Of a stretch of DNA of 64,000 nucleotides, positions 42,713 to 51,902 are shown piece after piece. Source of the DNA: Nostoc sphaeroides. GTDB lineage: Bacteria > Cyanobacteriota > Cyanobacteriia > Cyanobacteriales > Nostocaceae. The stretch is from positions 4,400,501-4,464,500 of the forward strand of contig NZ_CP031941.1 of the NCBI RefSeq assembly GCF_003443655.1. The letters are read 5' to 3'. The notes beneath the pieces are model-generated. The model did not search any database. It saw nothing but the letters and a program-made list of their open reading frames with translations, and was not told where the DNA came from. The position numbers and the translations under genes were made by a program. Every line of letters starts with the position of its first letter. Within the stretch, counting starts at the first letter, position 1.

Positions 42713-42720
42713 TCGTACTT

Positions 42721-43419
42721 ATGGAACAAGTACTGACACTGGTTTGCAAGCTTAATCCCACATCTGAACAAATCGCTCAAATCGAGACGACATTGAAAGC
42801 GTTTGCGGATGCTTGCAACTATGCTAATCAGCAAGTTAAACCCCAGATAACAAGTAAAACGACCATTCAGAATATGGTCTATCAAGACTTGCGCTCGATG
42901 TTTGGGTTGTCTGCTAATTTGGCAGTCAGGGCTTGTGCCAGAGTAGGAGCTAACCGCAAAACTGCTAAACAGAAGAATAAGCCAGTCTTGATTTTTAAAC
43001 CAACTAGCGCTGATTACGATGCTAGGATTTTTGCTTTTAGAGAGAAAGATTGGACTGTAAGCCTTACATTGTCTGAAGGCAGGGAGCATATCAAATTGGA
43101 TGTGGGAAACTACCAGCAAGGTAAACTCAAAGGTAGAAAACCAACATCGGCACAGTTGTGCAAACATCGGGATGGTTCCTACTACATTCATATTCAAACT
43201 AAGGATGAAGTTCCTGAGCCACTTAAACCAACCAATGTTATTGGTGTGGATTTTGGGCGTAGGGACATAGCCGTAACTAGCAATGGGGACAAGTGGGACG
43301 GAAAACAAATAGACGAGGTTCGAGATAGATACGCCAAAACTAGAGCTTCTCTCCAACAAAAAGCTTTTGATGAAAATTCTAAATCACAAAGACGCGATAA
43401 ATCGCCGTCAAGACAATAA
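42721..43419 (+). pseudogene. tnpB: TnpB (IS200/IS605-type), C-terminally truncated
   Basis: From ATG 42721: MEQVLTLVCKLNPTSEQIAQ, the usual N-terminal domain, then IGVDFGRRDIAVTSNG with the RuvC-I Asp. After DRYAKTRASLQQKAF the sequence runs into the inverted repeat at 43388-43456 and stops. RuvC-II, the zinc ribbon and RuvC-III are absent, so no nuclease is expected. No TnpA is nearby. Confidence 0.85.
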
Positions 43420-43456
43420 TTAATCCTTTGTCTTGACGGCGATTTATCGCGTCTTT
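43388..43456. repeat. Long perfect hairpin at the break in tnpB
   Basis: Arms of about 28 bp (from AAAGACGCGATAAATCGCCG, 43388-43415, and its complement, 43429-43456) enclose 13 bases. It contains the AGACGCGATAAATCG dispersed-repeat motif in both arms. It probably marks the insertion or deletion that truncated tnpB. Confidence 0.85.
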
Positions 43457-43598
43457 TGGCTTAACCGAACCGTATTGGGGGCTGCTGTACCCATTTTAAA
43501 ATTTATGAATTATGAATTATGAATTAATAATTATTTGTTCAATACCACTGCTTTGCTGTCGCCAAAACTAGTAATAAATTAAACTTTTCAAACATCCT

Positions 43599-44396
43599 CT
43601 AACTTGGGATGTGCAAGCTTTTCAAAATATAACTAGATAACTCACAAAATCCTTCCCCTTCGGCAGCGTTAGTAATATAAGCAGGGAGATATTTCAACTG
43701 ATTCACATATTCAAGTACGTTTGCCACGCCTACAGAAATAGGAAAATAACGCCGATCAAATAAACTTTCATCATTGGGGCTATCGCCAACAGTAATAATT
43801 TGTTGTGGTGAGTACTGGGGCAAATATTCGCGCAATACTTGCAACAATCCCACAGCTTTATCTTGCCCTTGGGGTTTAATGTGACACTGCACATTGCTAT
43901 AAGTAAAACCCCAACCCATTTGTTGACAGAGATTGTCTAGGGTTTGTAGTTCATCTTGACGCAAACCAGCTACATCAAAAGTCCAATCGGTGATGCGAAA
44001 GCGATTATCAGCAGATTCTTGGATTTGAGGAAATTTGATTTGTAAATTCTCAAAAGTTGTAGCCAAGTGCTGGCGATGTTTAGCTAAATCGGGAATGGGT
44101 GTTAAGACTACTGGTTTCTGGTTTCCAGGTGGAAAGTACAAACCGCCATTTTCTGCCATAGCACCTGCCACTGGCATAATCGCACTCAATCCACTCACCC
44201 ACCCAGCAGAACGTCCTGTGACAATCAACACCTTAATGTCAGCTGCTGCTAAATCCTCTAAAGCTTGCAGCAGTGCAGAAGTAAATTTTCCTCGTCTAGT
44301 CAGGGTGCCATCCATATCTGTGGCTATCAGACGAATATTGCTCAAGCTTGTAGATGAAAACTCAGACAGGGCAGGGATGTTCTGATGTCTGGACAT
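43599..44396 (-). CDS. HAD-superfamily phosphatase (Cof / MPGP-like, subclass IIB)
   Basis: 265 residues. IATDMDGTLTRRGKF supplies the nucleophile Asp (motif I), VLIVTGRS motif II, and IITVGDSPNDESLFDRR motif IV. An alpha/beta cap lies between (about 90-185). Relatives include mannosyl-3-phosphoglycerate and sucrose-phosphate phosphatases; the substrate cannot be assigned. Cytosolic; stands alone. Confidence 0.88.
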   Translation of the reverse strand: MSRHQNIPALSEFSSTSLSNIRLIATDMDGTLTRRGKFTSALLQALEDLAAADIKVLIVTGRSAGWVSGLSAIMPVAGAMAENGGLYFPPGNQKPVVLTPIPDLAKHRQHLATTFENLQIKFPQIQESADNRFRITDWTFDVAGLRQDELQTLDNLCQQMGWGFTYSNVQCHIKPQGQDKAVGLLQVLREYLPQYSPQQIITVGDSPNDESLFDRRYFPISVGVANVLEYVNQLKYLPAYITNAAEGEGFCELSSYILKSLHIPS

Positions 44397-44446
44397 AGGT
44401 GGTTTGTAAAAGGCTGTAAAAAATATTAATCATACAGCAAGATGGC

Positions 44447-45319
44447 ATGGAAAATTTGGGCATCCTAAACATCAGGAGTCAAGTTTTTCAGTTTCCAACC
44501 ATGCCCACTTCGATATTTCTTGCCCAAACCCCAGGAAAGCCTAAAAAAGCATCCCAGGAAGTGCCAGCAAGTAATCCTCAAATACCAGTATTATTGCTGG
44601 CAACTTCTGGAGGACTGGCTTTAGCGATGATTGCTTTGATTGTATATGGTAAGCTCCAGAAGGATAAGCTGGAGAAAAAACTTAAGTTTGAACAATTCCG
44701 TGCGCGAGAATTAGAGAAAAAGTTTAAGCTGGCGCTGGAAACAATTCGCAAAATGGAAACTAATCCCGATTTGGTCAACTCACGGGACTTTAACCTGGAT
44801 TATCTGCGGATGCGGATGGCAGAGGAAGTGTTTCATTTTGCAATCCTTAATCAAATCAAGATTCAGATCAAAGAAAAAGTTACTCAAGCCCTGCGTCCAA
44901 ATCAAGCACAACTTGGCTCAGTCGGAATTGCTAATAGCGCTGCACGGCAAGTAGATGAAATTTTTGATGTAGAGTATGAAACTGGTACTCCGCCGAACTG
45001 TGCTAAAAGAGTACTATTTCGGATTCAAATCCGGTTAATGAAGTTACCGACGCAAGCGACTTCTGCAACTATTAGTCAAATTATTGACTGTATAGAAACT
45101 TACCTAAGCCCTACGGAAGACGAAGATAGTTGGCAACCAACAATTCAAGGTCGGATTGCTACTATGCAGTGGGATCAAAAGGCTAAACCTACGCCTCTAC
45201 TAGTTCTGGAGCAATCAAATGAAGGCGTGAATGTGACTTTTCGTACTAATCGCCAATCAAATACCCCAAGTTTACCAAACCAACCTGGAATGAAAAAATC
45301 AGGCTCGGCTAGACAATAA
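44447..45319 (+). CDS. Membrane-anchored protein of unknown function
   Basis: 290 residues (or from an internal Met, MPTSIFLAQT, at 44501). One membrane segment IPVLLLATSGGLALAMIALI at about 46-65, then a charged coiled coil (DKLEKKLKFEQFRARELEKK) and a globular part to about 265, with a disordered tail. No domain is recognised. The arrangement suggests a cytoplasmic domain tethered to the membrane. Confidence 0.75.
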   Translation: MENLGILNIRSQVFQFPTMPTSIFLAQTPGKPKKASQEVPASNPQIPVLLLATSGGLALAMIALIVYGKLQKDKLEKKLKFEQFRARELEKKFKLALETIRKMETNPDLVNSRDFNLDYLRMRMAEEVFHFAILNQIKIQIKEKVTQALRPNQAQLGSVGIANSAARQVDEIFDVEYETGTPPNCAKRVLFRIQIRLMKLPTQATSATISQIIDCIETYLSPTEDEDSWQPTIQGRIATMQWDQKAKPTPLLVLEQSNEGVNVTFRTNRQSNTPSLPNQPGMKKSGSARQ

Positions 45320-45329
45320 ATTATGGTTG

Positions 45330-45395
45330 TCATTAGTCATTAGTTATTAGTTATTAGTCATTGGTCATTAGTCATTAGTCATTAGTCATTAGTCC
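45330..45395. repeat. Heptanucleotide tandem repeat (ATTAGTC/ATTAGTT)
   Basis: About nine 7-bp units of ATTAGTC type. Same motif as at 28095-28122 and 55296-55320. Confidence 0.8.
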
Positions 45396-45501
45396 TTTGT
45401 AGATACAAGTGACCAATGACAAAGAATGATCCTTATGAGTAAAATGGCTATGTTTATTTGCGTCATAGCTTAATTATCAGTTGTGATTTCTCACTTTGGA
45501 A

Positions 45502-46212
45502 TCATGACTGAATAGCTGTATTGGGGGAATTACGCGTTAAAAGACCATCTTCCATTTCTACGATGCGATCGGCAATGTCTAAAATGCGGTTGTCGTGTGT
45601 CACTAATAAGATAGTAGTTCCCTGATTTTTGGCCAGACTCTGCATTATTTCCACAACATCGCGTCCTGATTGTTTGTCTAATGCTGCTGTTGGTTCGTCT
45701 GCTAGCACCAGTGGGGGACGATTCACTAAGGCGCGTGCGATCGCAATTCTTTGTTTCTGTCCACCAGAAAGATTGTCTGGGTAGTAATCAACTCGTTCTT
45801 CTAAACCAACAGACCCCAGCATGGCTTTTGATTTAGCCACTGCTTCTGTTTGAGAAATATTATCATTCAATTCTACCGCCATTTGCACATTTTGCTTCGC
45901 TGTCAAGAACCCTAGCAAATTGTGAGCTTGGAAAATATAACCAATATTGCGTCGCATCTGCACCAGTTTGTTTTGACTGACGCCAACGAGTTCTTCACCT
46001 AAAAATTTTAAACTTCCCTCTTGTACAGACCGCAAACCACCAATTAAGCTCAGTAATGTGGTTTTACCTGAACCTGATGGCCCGGTCATAATTACAATTT
46101 CGCCTGGATAAATTTCTAGGTTGATGTCAAATAATATCTGTTTTCTCAGTGACCCTTTGCCATAGTAGTGGTTAAGATTTTTAATGGCAATTACAGGTTC
46201 TTTTTCGAGCAT
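45502..46212 (-). CDS. devA: DevA-type ABC transporter ATP-binding protein
   Basis: 236 residues. Walker A GPSGSGKTTLLS, signature LSGGQKQRIAIARALVNRPP, Walker B LVLADEPTAALD, H-loop LVTHD. It belongs to the MacB/LolD-like class. It energises export of heterocyst glycolipids or related envelope lipids in the DevBCA-TolC system. Third gene of devB-devC-devA. Several DevBCA paralogues exist in such genomes, so the exact lipid is not certain. Confidence 0.9.
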   Translation of the reverse strand: MLEKEPVIAIKNLNHYYGKGSLRKQILFDINLEIYPGEIVIMTGPSGSGKTTLLSLIGGLRSVQEGSLKFLGEELVGVSQNKLVQMRRNIGYIFQAHNLLGFLTAKQNVQMAVELNDNISQTEAVAKSKAMLGSVGLEERVDYYPDNLSGGQKQRIAIARALVNRPPLVLADEPTAALDKQSGRDVVEIMQSLAKNQGTTILLVTHDNRILDIADRIVEMEDGLLTRNSPNTAIQS

Positions 46213-46338
46213 ATTTTTATTAGTTACAAGTTAATATTTTTGAAACGTAACTGTAGTGTCTACCAAAAATCAAGCTTTCTTAATTATTGATTATAAACTA
46301 TAGTTATCAGCAAGAATTTTTAATTAATGTTGACTTAA

Positions 46339-47508
46339 TTAAAAGATATCTGCTGGGTCGGCAGAACGTAATTTTCGGACTGCGATCGCACCAGAAATAA
46401 TGCACATTAGCATAGTCAAAATCAACACCATTACCGCCCGATCAAAACTCATAAAAACTGGTAAAAGTGTTGCATCTCTGGCACTTTTATACATAAACAA
46501 AGCAAAAACTATACCAGGGAAATAACCTAAAACTGCTAATAATAAAGCCTCTTGAAGAATTACTGTCAATAAATAGTTTTGTGTATAACCTATTGCCTTG
46601 AGAGTAGCGTACTCAGCTAAGTGATCTGCAACTTCTGTATAAAGGATTTGATAAACAATCACAGTCCCCACAATGAAACCCATGACAGTCCCTAATGTAA
46701 AAATAAACCCAATAGCTGTACTATTTGCCCAATAGTTCCGCTCAAAATCAATAAATTCTTGCTTGGTTAAAACATTTACTTCATTAGGTAAATACTTTCG
46801 TAATTCTTGGGCAACAATATTAGCATCAGCTCCCGGCTTTAATCTAATTAGCCCAATATCAATTAATCCTTTTTGACGATTGCTGAATATCCGCAGAAAG
46901 TTAATATCACTGGTAATTAAATTACCATCTGCGCCAAATGATGCACCTAATGTAAATAGTCCTTCGACTTTAATTCGCCGCCTTCGCACTTCTGCTGTTA
47001 CAGTCTTTCCTTGGTCATAATTAGCAGCAATTGGGCCATATTCTACTCTAGAAGAACGGTCAAATAGAACTACATCAGGCAGTTTAAGTTTATCTAAATT
47101 CTCCTGAACTCCAGGTAAGTTAACTATGTTAGTCTCTGGGTTCATGCCAAATATCAGAATACTACGAGGACGGCCTGTTACAGGATTTTTCCAGATTGTA
47201 AAGTCCAAATATATCGGATGTACTGATTGGACTGCGGGTAACTCTAAAGCTTTATATAATCGCCGTTGAGAAAAGCTCCTCATCGCCAGAACAGCGCTAG
47301 ATTGACTGTTAATTAAAACAATATCGCCCTGTAAGCTGCTATGAAATCGAACGTTACTATAATATAAGGCATCTCGAAAACCGAGTTGCATAAACATTAA
47401 AATATCAGCAAAGGAAATTCCTGCTAAAGCCACAGCTAGGCGAGTTTTTTCTCTTGTCAGTTGTAGCCACGACAGAGGTATTTTTTGACTCATTTTATAT
47501 GCATCCAA
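46339..47508 (-). CDS. devC: DevC-type ABC transporter permease
   Basis: 389 residues, four membrane segments: one N-terminal (RLAVALAGISFADILMFMQL), then a large extracytoplasmic domain (about 50-260), then three C-terminal (FtsX/MacB layout). PLSWLQLTREKTRLAVALAG is highly characteristic of DevC. It is the membrane component between devB and devA. Confidence 0.93.
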   Translation of the reverse strand: MDAYKMSQKIPLSWLQLTREKTRLAVALAGISFADILMFMQLGFRDALYYSNVRFHSSLQGDIVLINSQSSAVLAMRSFSQRRLYKALELPAVQSVHPIYLDFTIWKNPVTGRPRSILIFGMNPETNIVNLPGVQENLDKLKLPDVVLFDRSSRVEYGPIAANYDQGKTVTAEVRRRRIKVEGLFTLGASFGADGNLITSDINFLRIFSNRQKGLIDIGLIRLKPGADANIVAQELRKYLPNEVNVLTKQEFIDFERNYWANSTAIGFIFTLGTVMGFIVGTVIVYQILYTEVADHLAEYATLKAIGYTQNYLLTVILQEALLLAVLGYFPGIVFALFMYKSARDATLLPVFMSFDRAVMVLILTMLMCIISGAIAVRKLRSADPADIF

Positions 47509-47776
47509 GCACAGTTAAAAATTTTAGATTTTTCATTGAATCTATTCGTGGTATTTTTTACCGAATTTATAAAGTCTTTGGACTTGACAAAAGAGCCGTT
47601 TAAGAGCATTGTAAATCCAAAATATCAAATCAGTAATTGATATGAATGCTCACCTATAACAATCCTATGTGAGTTTTGAAAATTACTTTTTAATCGAACC
47701 ACAGAGGCGCAGAGAACACAGAGAGAAGAATCAACAAAAACTTTCACAAGTGATTTAGGACTGCTATATAACTTGA
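47509..47776. other. devB-devC spacer
   Basis: 268 bp, long for an operon. It holds an inverted-repeat element relative (CAATCCTATGTGAGTT to TGATTTAGGACTGC, about 47657-47766), like 38093-38190. Confidence 0.5.
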
Positions 47777-49201
47777 TTAGTTATTAATATCGACAACAAC
47801 TTTGGCGTAAGTTAAACCAGAAACTTTCTGACTATCTTCTGGAGATAGAGCAATTTTCACTTCTACGACTCTGGCATCCACATCTGCTGCTGGATCTGTA
47901 TTCAGCACATCTTTTTTACCAATTTTTCTGCCAATTTCAGTAACAGTTCCCTTTAATTCGCCGCTAAATGCACCATTATCGCTGCTGATAGTGGCATTTT
48001 GACCAATACGCACTTTACTAATACTGTCTTCGGCGACTTCTGCAATCACAAACATTTGGCTGGTTTGTCCAATTTCAGCAATGCCATTTGCACCGATCGC
48101 TTCGCCTGATTTGGTGTAAACTTTTAAAATCTCTCCAGCGATTGGTGCTTGAACGTAGCTTAACCTTAGTTCTGCTTCGGCTTTTCTGATATTTGCGATC
48201 GCATTACTAACTTGGGCTTGCGCTACTTGCACGTCGGTAGGACTAACGTCTAAAATTCTGCTCAGTTTGGCCTTTTCTTCATCGATTTGTCTTTGCAAAG
48301 TTGCTACGGTTTGATCACGGTTAACTTTGGCTTCGATTAGCTGCTGTTGCAAAGTTGCTAAATTTTGTATTTGGGTAGCTCTGGCTTCGGCAATTTGCTG
48401 TCGTAGAGTTGCCAATGTTTGTTTTAGCGTAGCTTGGCTTTCCGCCACCTGTTGATTAGAAGTTACTGCACTCAAGCGTCTTCTGTCCCGCTCTTGCTGA
48501 GAAATAGCACCTTCTCTGTATAAAAAATCATAGCGTCCGGCATCGACTTGAGCATTGCGCTGTTCGGCTCGGATACGTGCAAGCGTTGCTCTAAGAGCAT
48601 CTCTTTGCCCACTCAGTTCAGCTTCTAAGCGATTCACGGTTGCTTGTTGGACAAGTTTATCACCACTTAACTGAGCTGCAATCCGGGCGATCGTTGCTTG
48701 CCCTGCATTCCTTTCGCCAATTAACTGTGCTTGTAGGCGAGCAATAACTGCTCTTTGGGCTTGAATATCTCTTGGAGATCCAGCCCTAATTTGCGCTAAA
48801 TTCGCACGGGCTTCTTGCACTTTCGCTTTTGCCTCTTGTAGTCCGGCTATTTGAGTATCGCGGTTATCCAAAATTGCGACAATTTGGCCTTGCTTTACCT
48901 GTTCACCCTCTCTCACCAAGAGTTGCTGAATTCGTGACGATGGTGCTAATCCTGATGATGGGGCAGACAATTTAACAACTTCGCCTCGCGGTTCCAAACG
49001 CCCAACAGCACTAATGCTATTGGTAGATGGCATTATGGGGACGGATGTAGTTAGTTTTCTTAACTGCTCGATTTTAGCTGTACCTAGTATCCCAGCCGCG
49101 ATTACTATTGGCACAGCTACAGCGATACCCCACCAAATCTTAGGTTGTTCTTGATTAAATGCCTGCTCACTTGGCTTTGGCTTTTCAGTCACCCTTGACA
49201 T
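47777..49201 (-). CDS. devB: DevB-type membrane fusion protein
   Basis: 474 residues from ATG 49201, after weak ribosome site; the longer frame upstream is unlikely. One N-terminal membrane segment (IWWGIAVAVPIVIAAGILGT), then AVGRLEPRGEVVKLSAPSS (biotinyl-lipoyl half), a long periplasmic coiled coil with repeated (Q)LIGERNAG-type heptads (about 105-310), and the second lipoyl half YVQAPIAGEILKVYTKSGEA. It is the periplasmic adaptor linking DevCA to TolC. A candidate NtcA site lies about 760 bp upstream. Confidence 0.92.
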   Translation of the reverse strand: MSRVTEKPKPSEQAFNQEQPKIWWGIAVAVPIVIAAGILGTAKIEQLRKLTTSVPIMPSTNSISAVGRLEPRGEVVKLSAPSSGLAPSSRIQQLLVREGEQVKQGQIVAILDNRDTQIAGLQEAKAKVQEARANLAQIRAGSPRDIQAQRAVIARLQAQLIGERNAGQATIARIAAQLSGDKLVQQATVNRLEAELSGQRDALRATLARIRAEQRNAQVDAGRYDFLYREGAISQQERDRRRLSAVTSNQQVAESQATLKQTLATLRQQIAEARATQIQNLATLQQQLIEAKVNRDQTVATLQRQIDEEKAKLSRILDVSPTDVQVAQAQVSNAIANIRKAEAELRLSYVQAPIAGEILKVYTKSGEAIGANGIAEIGQTSQMFVIAEVAEDSISKVRIGQNATISSDNGAFSGELKGTVTEIGRKIGKKDVLNTDPAADVDARVVEVKIALSPEDSQKVSGLTYAKVVVDINN

Positions 49202-49343
49202 AGTATGTTGCCCATTTACCTGAATTGTGCTGATGGAAGTAAAAATAAAAAGGTTTTTAATCAACAGCCAGCCGCTTAGGACAAACAACAGTGGTTTAAA
49301 GTTTAAAATCCATTGTGTGATAAACGCTCAACACTATGGCTTT

Positions 49344-49480
49344 AGGGAACTCCAAAAAATAAATTATTCCACATTAAAGTCGTTGACTGTTGACTGTTGA
49401 CTGTTGACTGAAAACTCGTGAACCGTCAACGGTCAACGGTGAACAATAGCAATGGAATATTTTTTTACTTGGAAGTCCCT
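49344..49480. mobile_element. Inverted-repeat element (AGGGA-CTCCAA family), copy 1
   Basis: Left end AGGGAACTCCAAAAAATAAA, right end complement of TTTACTTGGAAGTCCCT. The centre carries a GTTGACT heptamer run and its partial complement GTCAACGGTCAACGGT, so the whole can fold. A second copy with like ends is at 60412-60536. Confidence 0.6.
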
Positions 49481-49727
49481 TATAAAATGGTGTTTTCTAT
49501 AGTGCTTCTCGTTTGTATGCAATACATTTTGACCTCACTTCCATTCCTCTCTCCTAAAAGGAGAGAGGCTTTGAATATTTCTCCCCAACGCTAGTAGGGA
49601 AGGGGCTGGGGGTTAGGTCTGTATTGAAACTGAGAAACGCTATAGTAGCTGGCTATTCAATAACTCTGAGTATTATTGAGACATGAGTGCAATGGAAGTT
49701 AGCAGAATTCACAAACAGTATGAATCT

Positions 49728-49897
49728 CAGGGCTATTTCGTTCTAAATATAAACCGCCCAGAACTAAAGTTCTTTGGCTTTTAGCTCAAGTCCACTAAAG
49801 TGGACTAAAAGCCTTTCTTAGTCGTCTTTAGACGAATGAATGCTATTAGCCTCAGAATTTATTCTAAGGCGGGCTAGATGAGAATGAAATAGCTCTG
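49728..49897. mobile_element. MITE with CAGGGCTATTTCGTTCT ends, copy 1
   Basis: TIRs CAGGGCTATTTCGTTCT and AGAATGAAATAGCTCTG (two mismatches). The flanks carry a 10-bp direct repeat GTATGAATCT (49718-49727 and 49898-49907). Internal hairpins include AGTCCACTAAAGTGGACT. Length 170 bp. Copy 2 is at 50659-50828. Confidence 0.85.
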
Positions 49898-49955
49898 GTA
49901 TGAATCTAAATGTAGAGAGGCGATGTATCCTGTCTCTACACAAAATCCTAAATTG

Positions 49956-49969
49956 GTATGATGCGGTAC
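49956..49969 (-). promoter_or_regulatory. Candidate NtcA-binding site upstream of devBCA
   Basis: GTATGATGCGGTAC fits GTAN8TAC exactly and reads the same on the minus strand. It is centred about 760 bp upstream of the devB ATG. In Anabaena the devBCA operon is known to have a long leader and NtcA-dependent expression, which fits. No perfect TAN3T -10 box lies at the standard spacing, which weakens the call. Confidence 0.45.
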
Positions 49970-50431
49970 TGTACTGCTACATTGACTATTGAAAAGAAAC
50001 GTCAAAAATAGACTGTTGCCTTTGCTGGATACAATCTTGGTACAAAAGTTAGTCTTCCTTAAGTGAATCAAGGATTAATTAACTAAAAAATATCTGTCAA
50101 CTTGAGCATTTCTAACATTAGAGTTTCCTTAACTTTCTGGTCAATGAGTTAGCTGTCTCTAGTTGCTTGCACCTACCAAGACAACAAACCATTTTTTTGT
50201 GATATTGCGCTTCAAAGACCTACTATTCTCCCTGCTGCTGTTTTGGAACTCCATTAAACTCTCGTTGAATGAATTCTACATTTATCCATTACGCGAAAAC
50301 GTAACAGAGCCTACAGATGGGGGAGATCGGGAAAATGGGGGAGATGATTAACTAATTTTGGGGGTTTAAGTTAAGAGCAACTAACAAGCGACAAGTTTTG
50401 TAGCGGGGTCTAAATCCCTGTTACAAAACTA

Positions 50432-50637
50432 GAACTTACGCATTGACAAGAAATACCAAATATGAATAAAGGTTAAAAACCATATCTTTCGTAAGGGCAC
50501 AGCAATGCTGTGCCCCTACAGCATGGTCTGTTTACGTAGTTTACCGCCGTAGGCATCACACGATAATTAAGAAAAGCCTAAAACAACCTATTAATCGTTC
50601 ATGCACATCACTATGCATTTGTACAGTGCGTAAGTCC
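50432..50637. mobile_element. MITE, TA-flanked, copy 2
   Basis: Ends GAACTTACGCA and TGCGTAAGTCC, each next to TA. Internal hairpin GGGCACAGCAATGCTGTGCCC at about 50497-50517. Closely similar throughout to the copy at 1626-1812. Confidence 0.78.
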
Positions 50638-50658
50638 TAAAAACTTAATTACGTTAGC

Positions 50659-50828
50659 CAGGGCTATTTCGTTCTAGACATAAACCGCCCAGAACTAAAG
50701 TTCCAGGCTCATAGCAAAAGTCGTCTAAAGACGACTAATAAAAGCTTTTAGTCGTCTTTAGACGAATGAATGCTGTTAGCCTCAGAATTTATTCTGAGGC
50801 GGGCTTGTCGGAGAATGAAATAACCCTG
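50659..50828. mobile_element. MITE with CAGGGCTATTTCGTTCT ends, copy 2
   Basis: TIRs CAGGGCTATTTCGTTCT and AGAATGAAATAACCCTG; direct repeat ACGTTAGC on both sides (50651-50658 and 50829-50836). Same internal layout as 49728-49897, with a different hairpin in the middle (AAAGTCGTCTAAAGACGACT). Confidence 0.83.
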
Positions 50829-50977
50829 ACGTTAGCCTAGCGGTAGCGTTAGCGAGTCAGACACTCCTACGTCGCTAAGGCTTCTCTACGAGACGCACTC
50901 GCGTTCGCTATGGAGCATCGGAACGAGCGTTATTACGAATTACGAACTTGTACTGAGCGTAGCCGAAGTATTACGAA

Positions 50978-51721
50978 TTATTTTAATGTTGGGAGGTCGA
51001 ATAAAACTGTGGTCATGTAATTTTCTGCCCAAGCTGGGCCAAAGGCTTTTTCTAGTACGCGACGGGTTTTATCGTTTTGCTGCTGTTTGGTGCAGTAGTT
51101 GTGTTGTCCGGCGAGATTTTGTGTAACTTGTTCAGCTGAAACAGGATGTGAGGCGATCGCTTGCGTACAATGAATGTCTAAAAAGTCTCGCACCCGCGAG
51201 AGAAACATTGTTTCTTCTTCTGGAGAACTGGGGCGGACAAAGATGCAAAAATCCGAAAAAATATTTCCCCATTCAGGTAATTCACGGGGTTGGGAAAAGT
51301 TAAGTACTGTTAGCTGTGTGAGTGCAGAATTATAAGATTCTGGTAAGGTGCGTTCTAATTCGATAGGAGAAAGGTCTGCGATCGCTGCACTAATTTGACC
51401 TCTACCCCCAACTAAATCGCAACCAAACATCGGTAGGTTGTATTCTGGACGGGGAAACATGACGCAGTGCAAAATATCGAGCATATTTCCGATTTTTGCC
51501 AGTTCCAAGTGCATTTTTCGGAACTGGGGCGTTTGATAGCAACGGTTTTCAATCGTCAGTTTTTCGCCTTCTAGTCTACCTTCGACATACCCCAACTCAT
51601 CAGGCAAATGGTAGGGCGATAAATCCAGGTGCTGATGCCAAGCTGCCTCAATACAATCAGCTAGCTGACGAATTAGGGGATGTTGTTGCTCACGCAGCGA
51701 GGGTATAGAAGTAAATGACAT
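50978..51721 (-). CDS. pcyA: Phycocyanobilin:ferredoxin oxidoreductase
   Basis: 247 residues, normal length. [20 protein letters not shown] then [20 protein letters not shown] hold the active-site Glu, His and Asp positions of the ferredoxin-dependent bilin reductases. The [10 protein letters not shown] block and [20 protein letters not shown] complete it. It reduces biliverdin IXalpha by four electrons from ferredoxin to phycocyanobilin, the chromophore of phycobilisomes and phytochromes. Cytosolic, single gene. Confidence 0.97.
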   Translation of the reverse strand: MSFTSIPSLREQQHPLIRQLADCIEAAWHQHLDLSPYHLPDELGYVEGRLEGEKLTIENRCYQTPQFRKMHLELAKIGNMLDILHCVMFPRPEYNLPMFGCDLVGGRGQISAAIADLSPIELERTLPESYNSALTQLTVLNFSQPRELPEWGNIFSDFCIFVRPSSPEEETMFLSRVRDFLDIHCTQAIASHPVSAEQVTQNLAGQHNYCTKQQQNDKTRRVLEKAFGPAWAENYMTTVLFDLPTLK

Positions 51722-51902
51722 ATTCTAGTTGGGAATGCGATCTATTGGCCAGTCTACAACCTGTCGTGCCACACCTGTTATGGTCTGCAATATAAGCAAA
51801 CACTTGCACCCAGTCAACATGAAGAGTGCTGAGTTAAAAGCACTCGGCACTCAACACTGAGTAAGGTAAAGTTATAAGACCAAAAGGTATTAAAGTCGAG
51901 TA

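Larger units (their letters stand above)
49202..50977. other. 1.8-kb repeat-rich spacer between devB and pcyA
   Basis: Contains inverted-repeat elements at 49344-49480, 49728-49897, 50432-50637 and 50659-50828, and the candidate NtcA box at 49956-49969. A GAGAGG-type repeat lies at 49540-49620. No gene is seen; ORFs of about 60 codons on both strands lack support. Confidence 0.6.
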
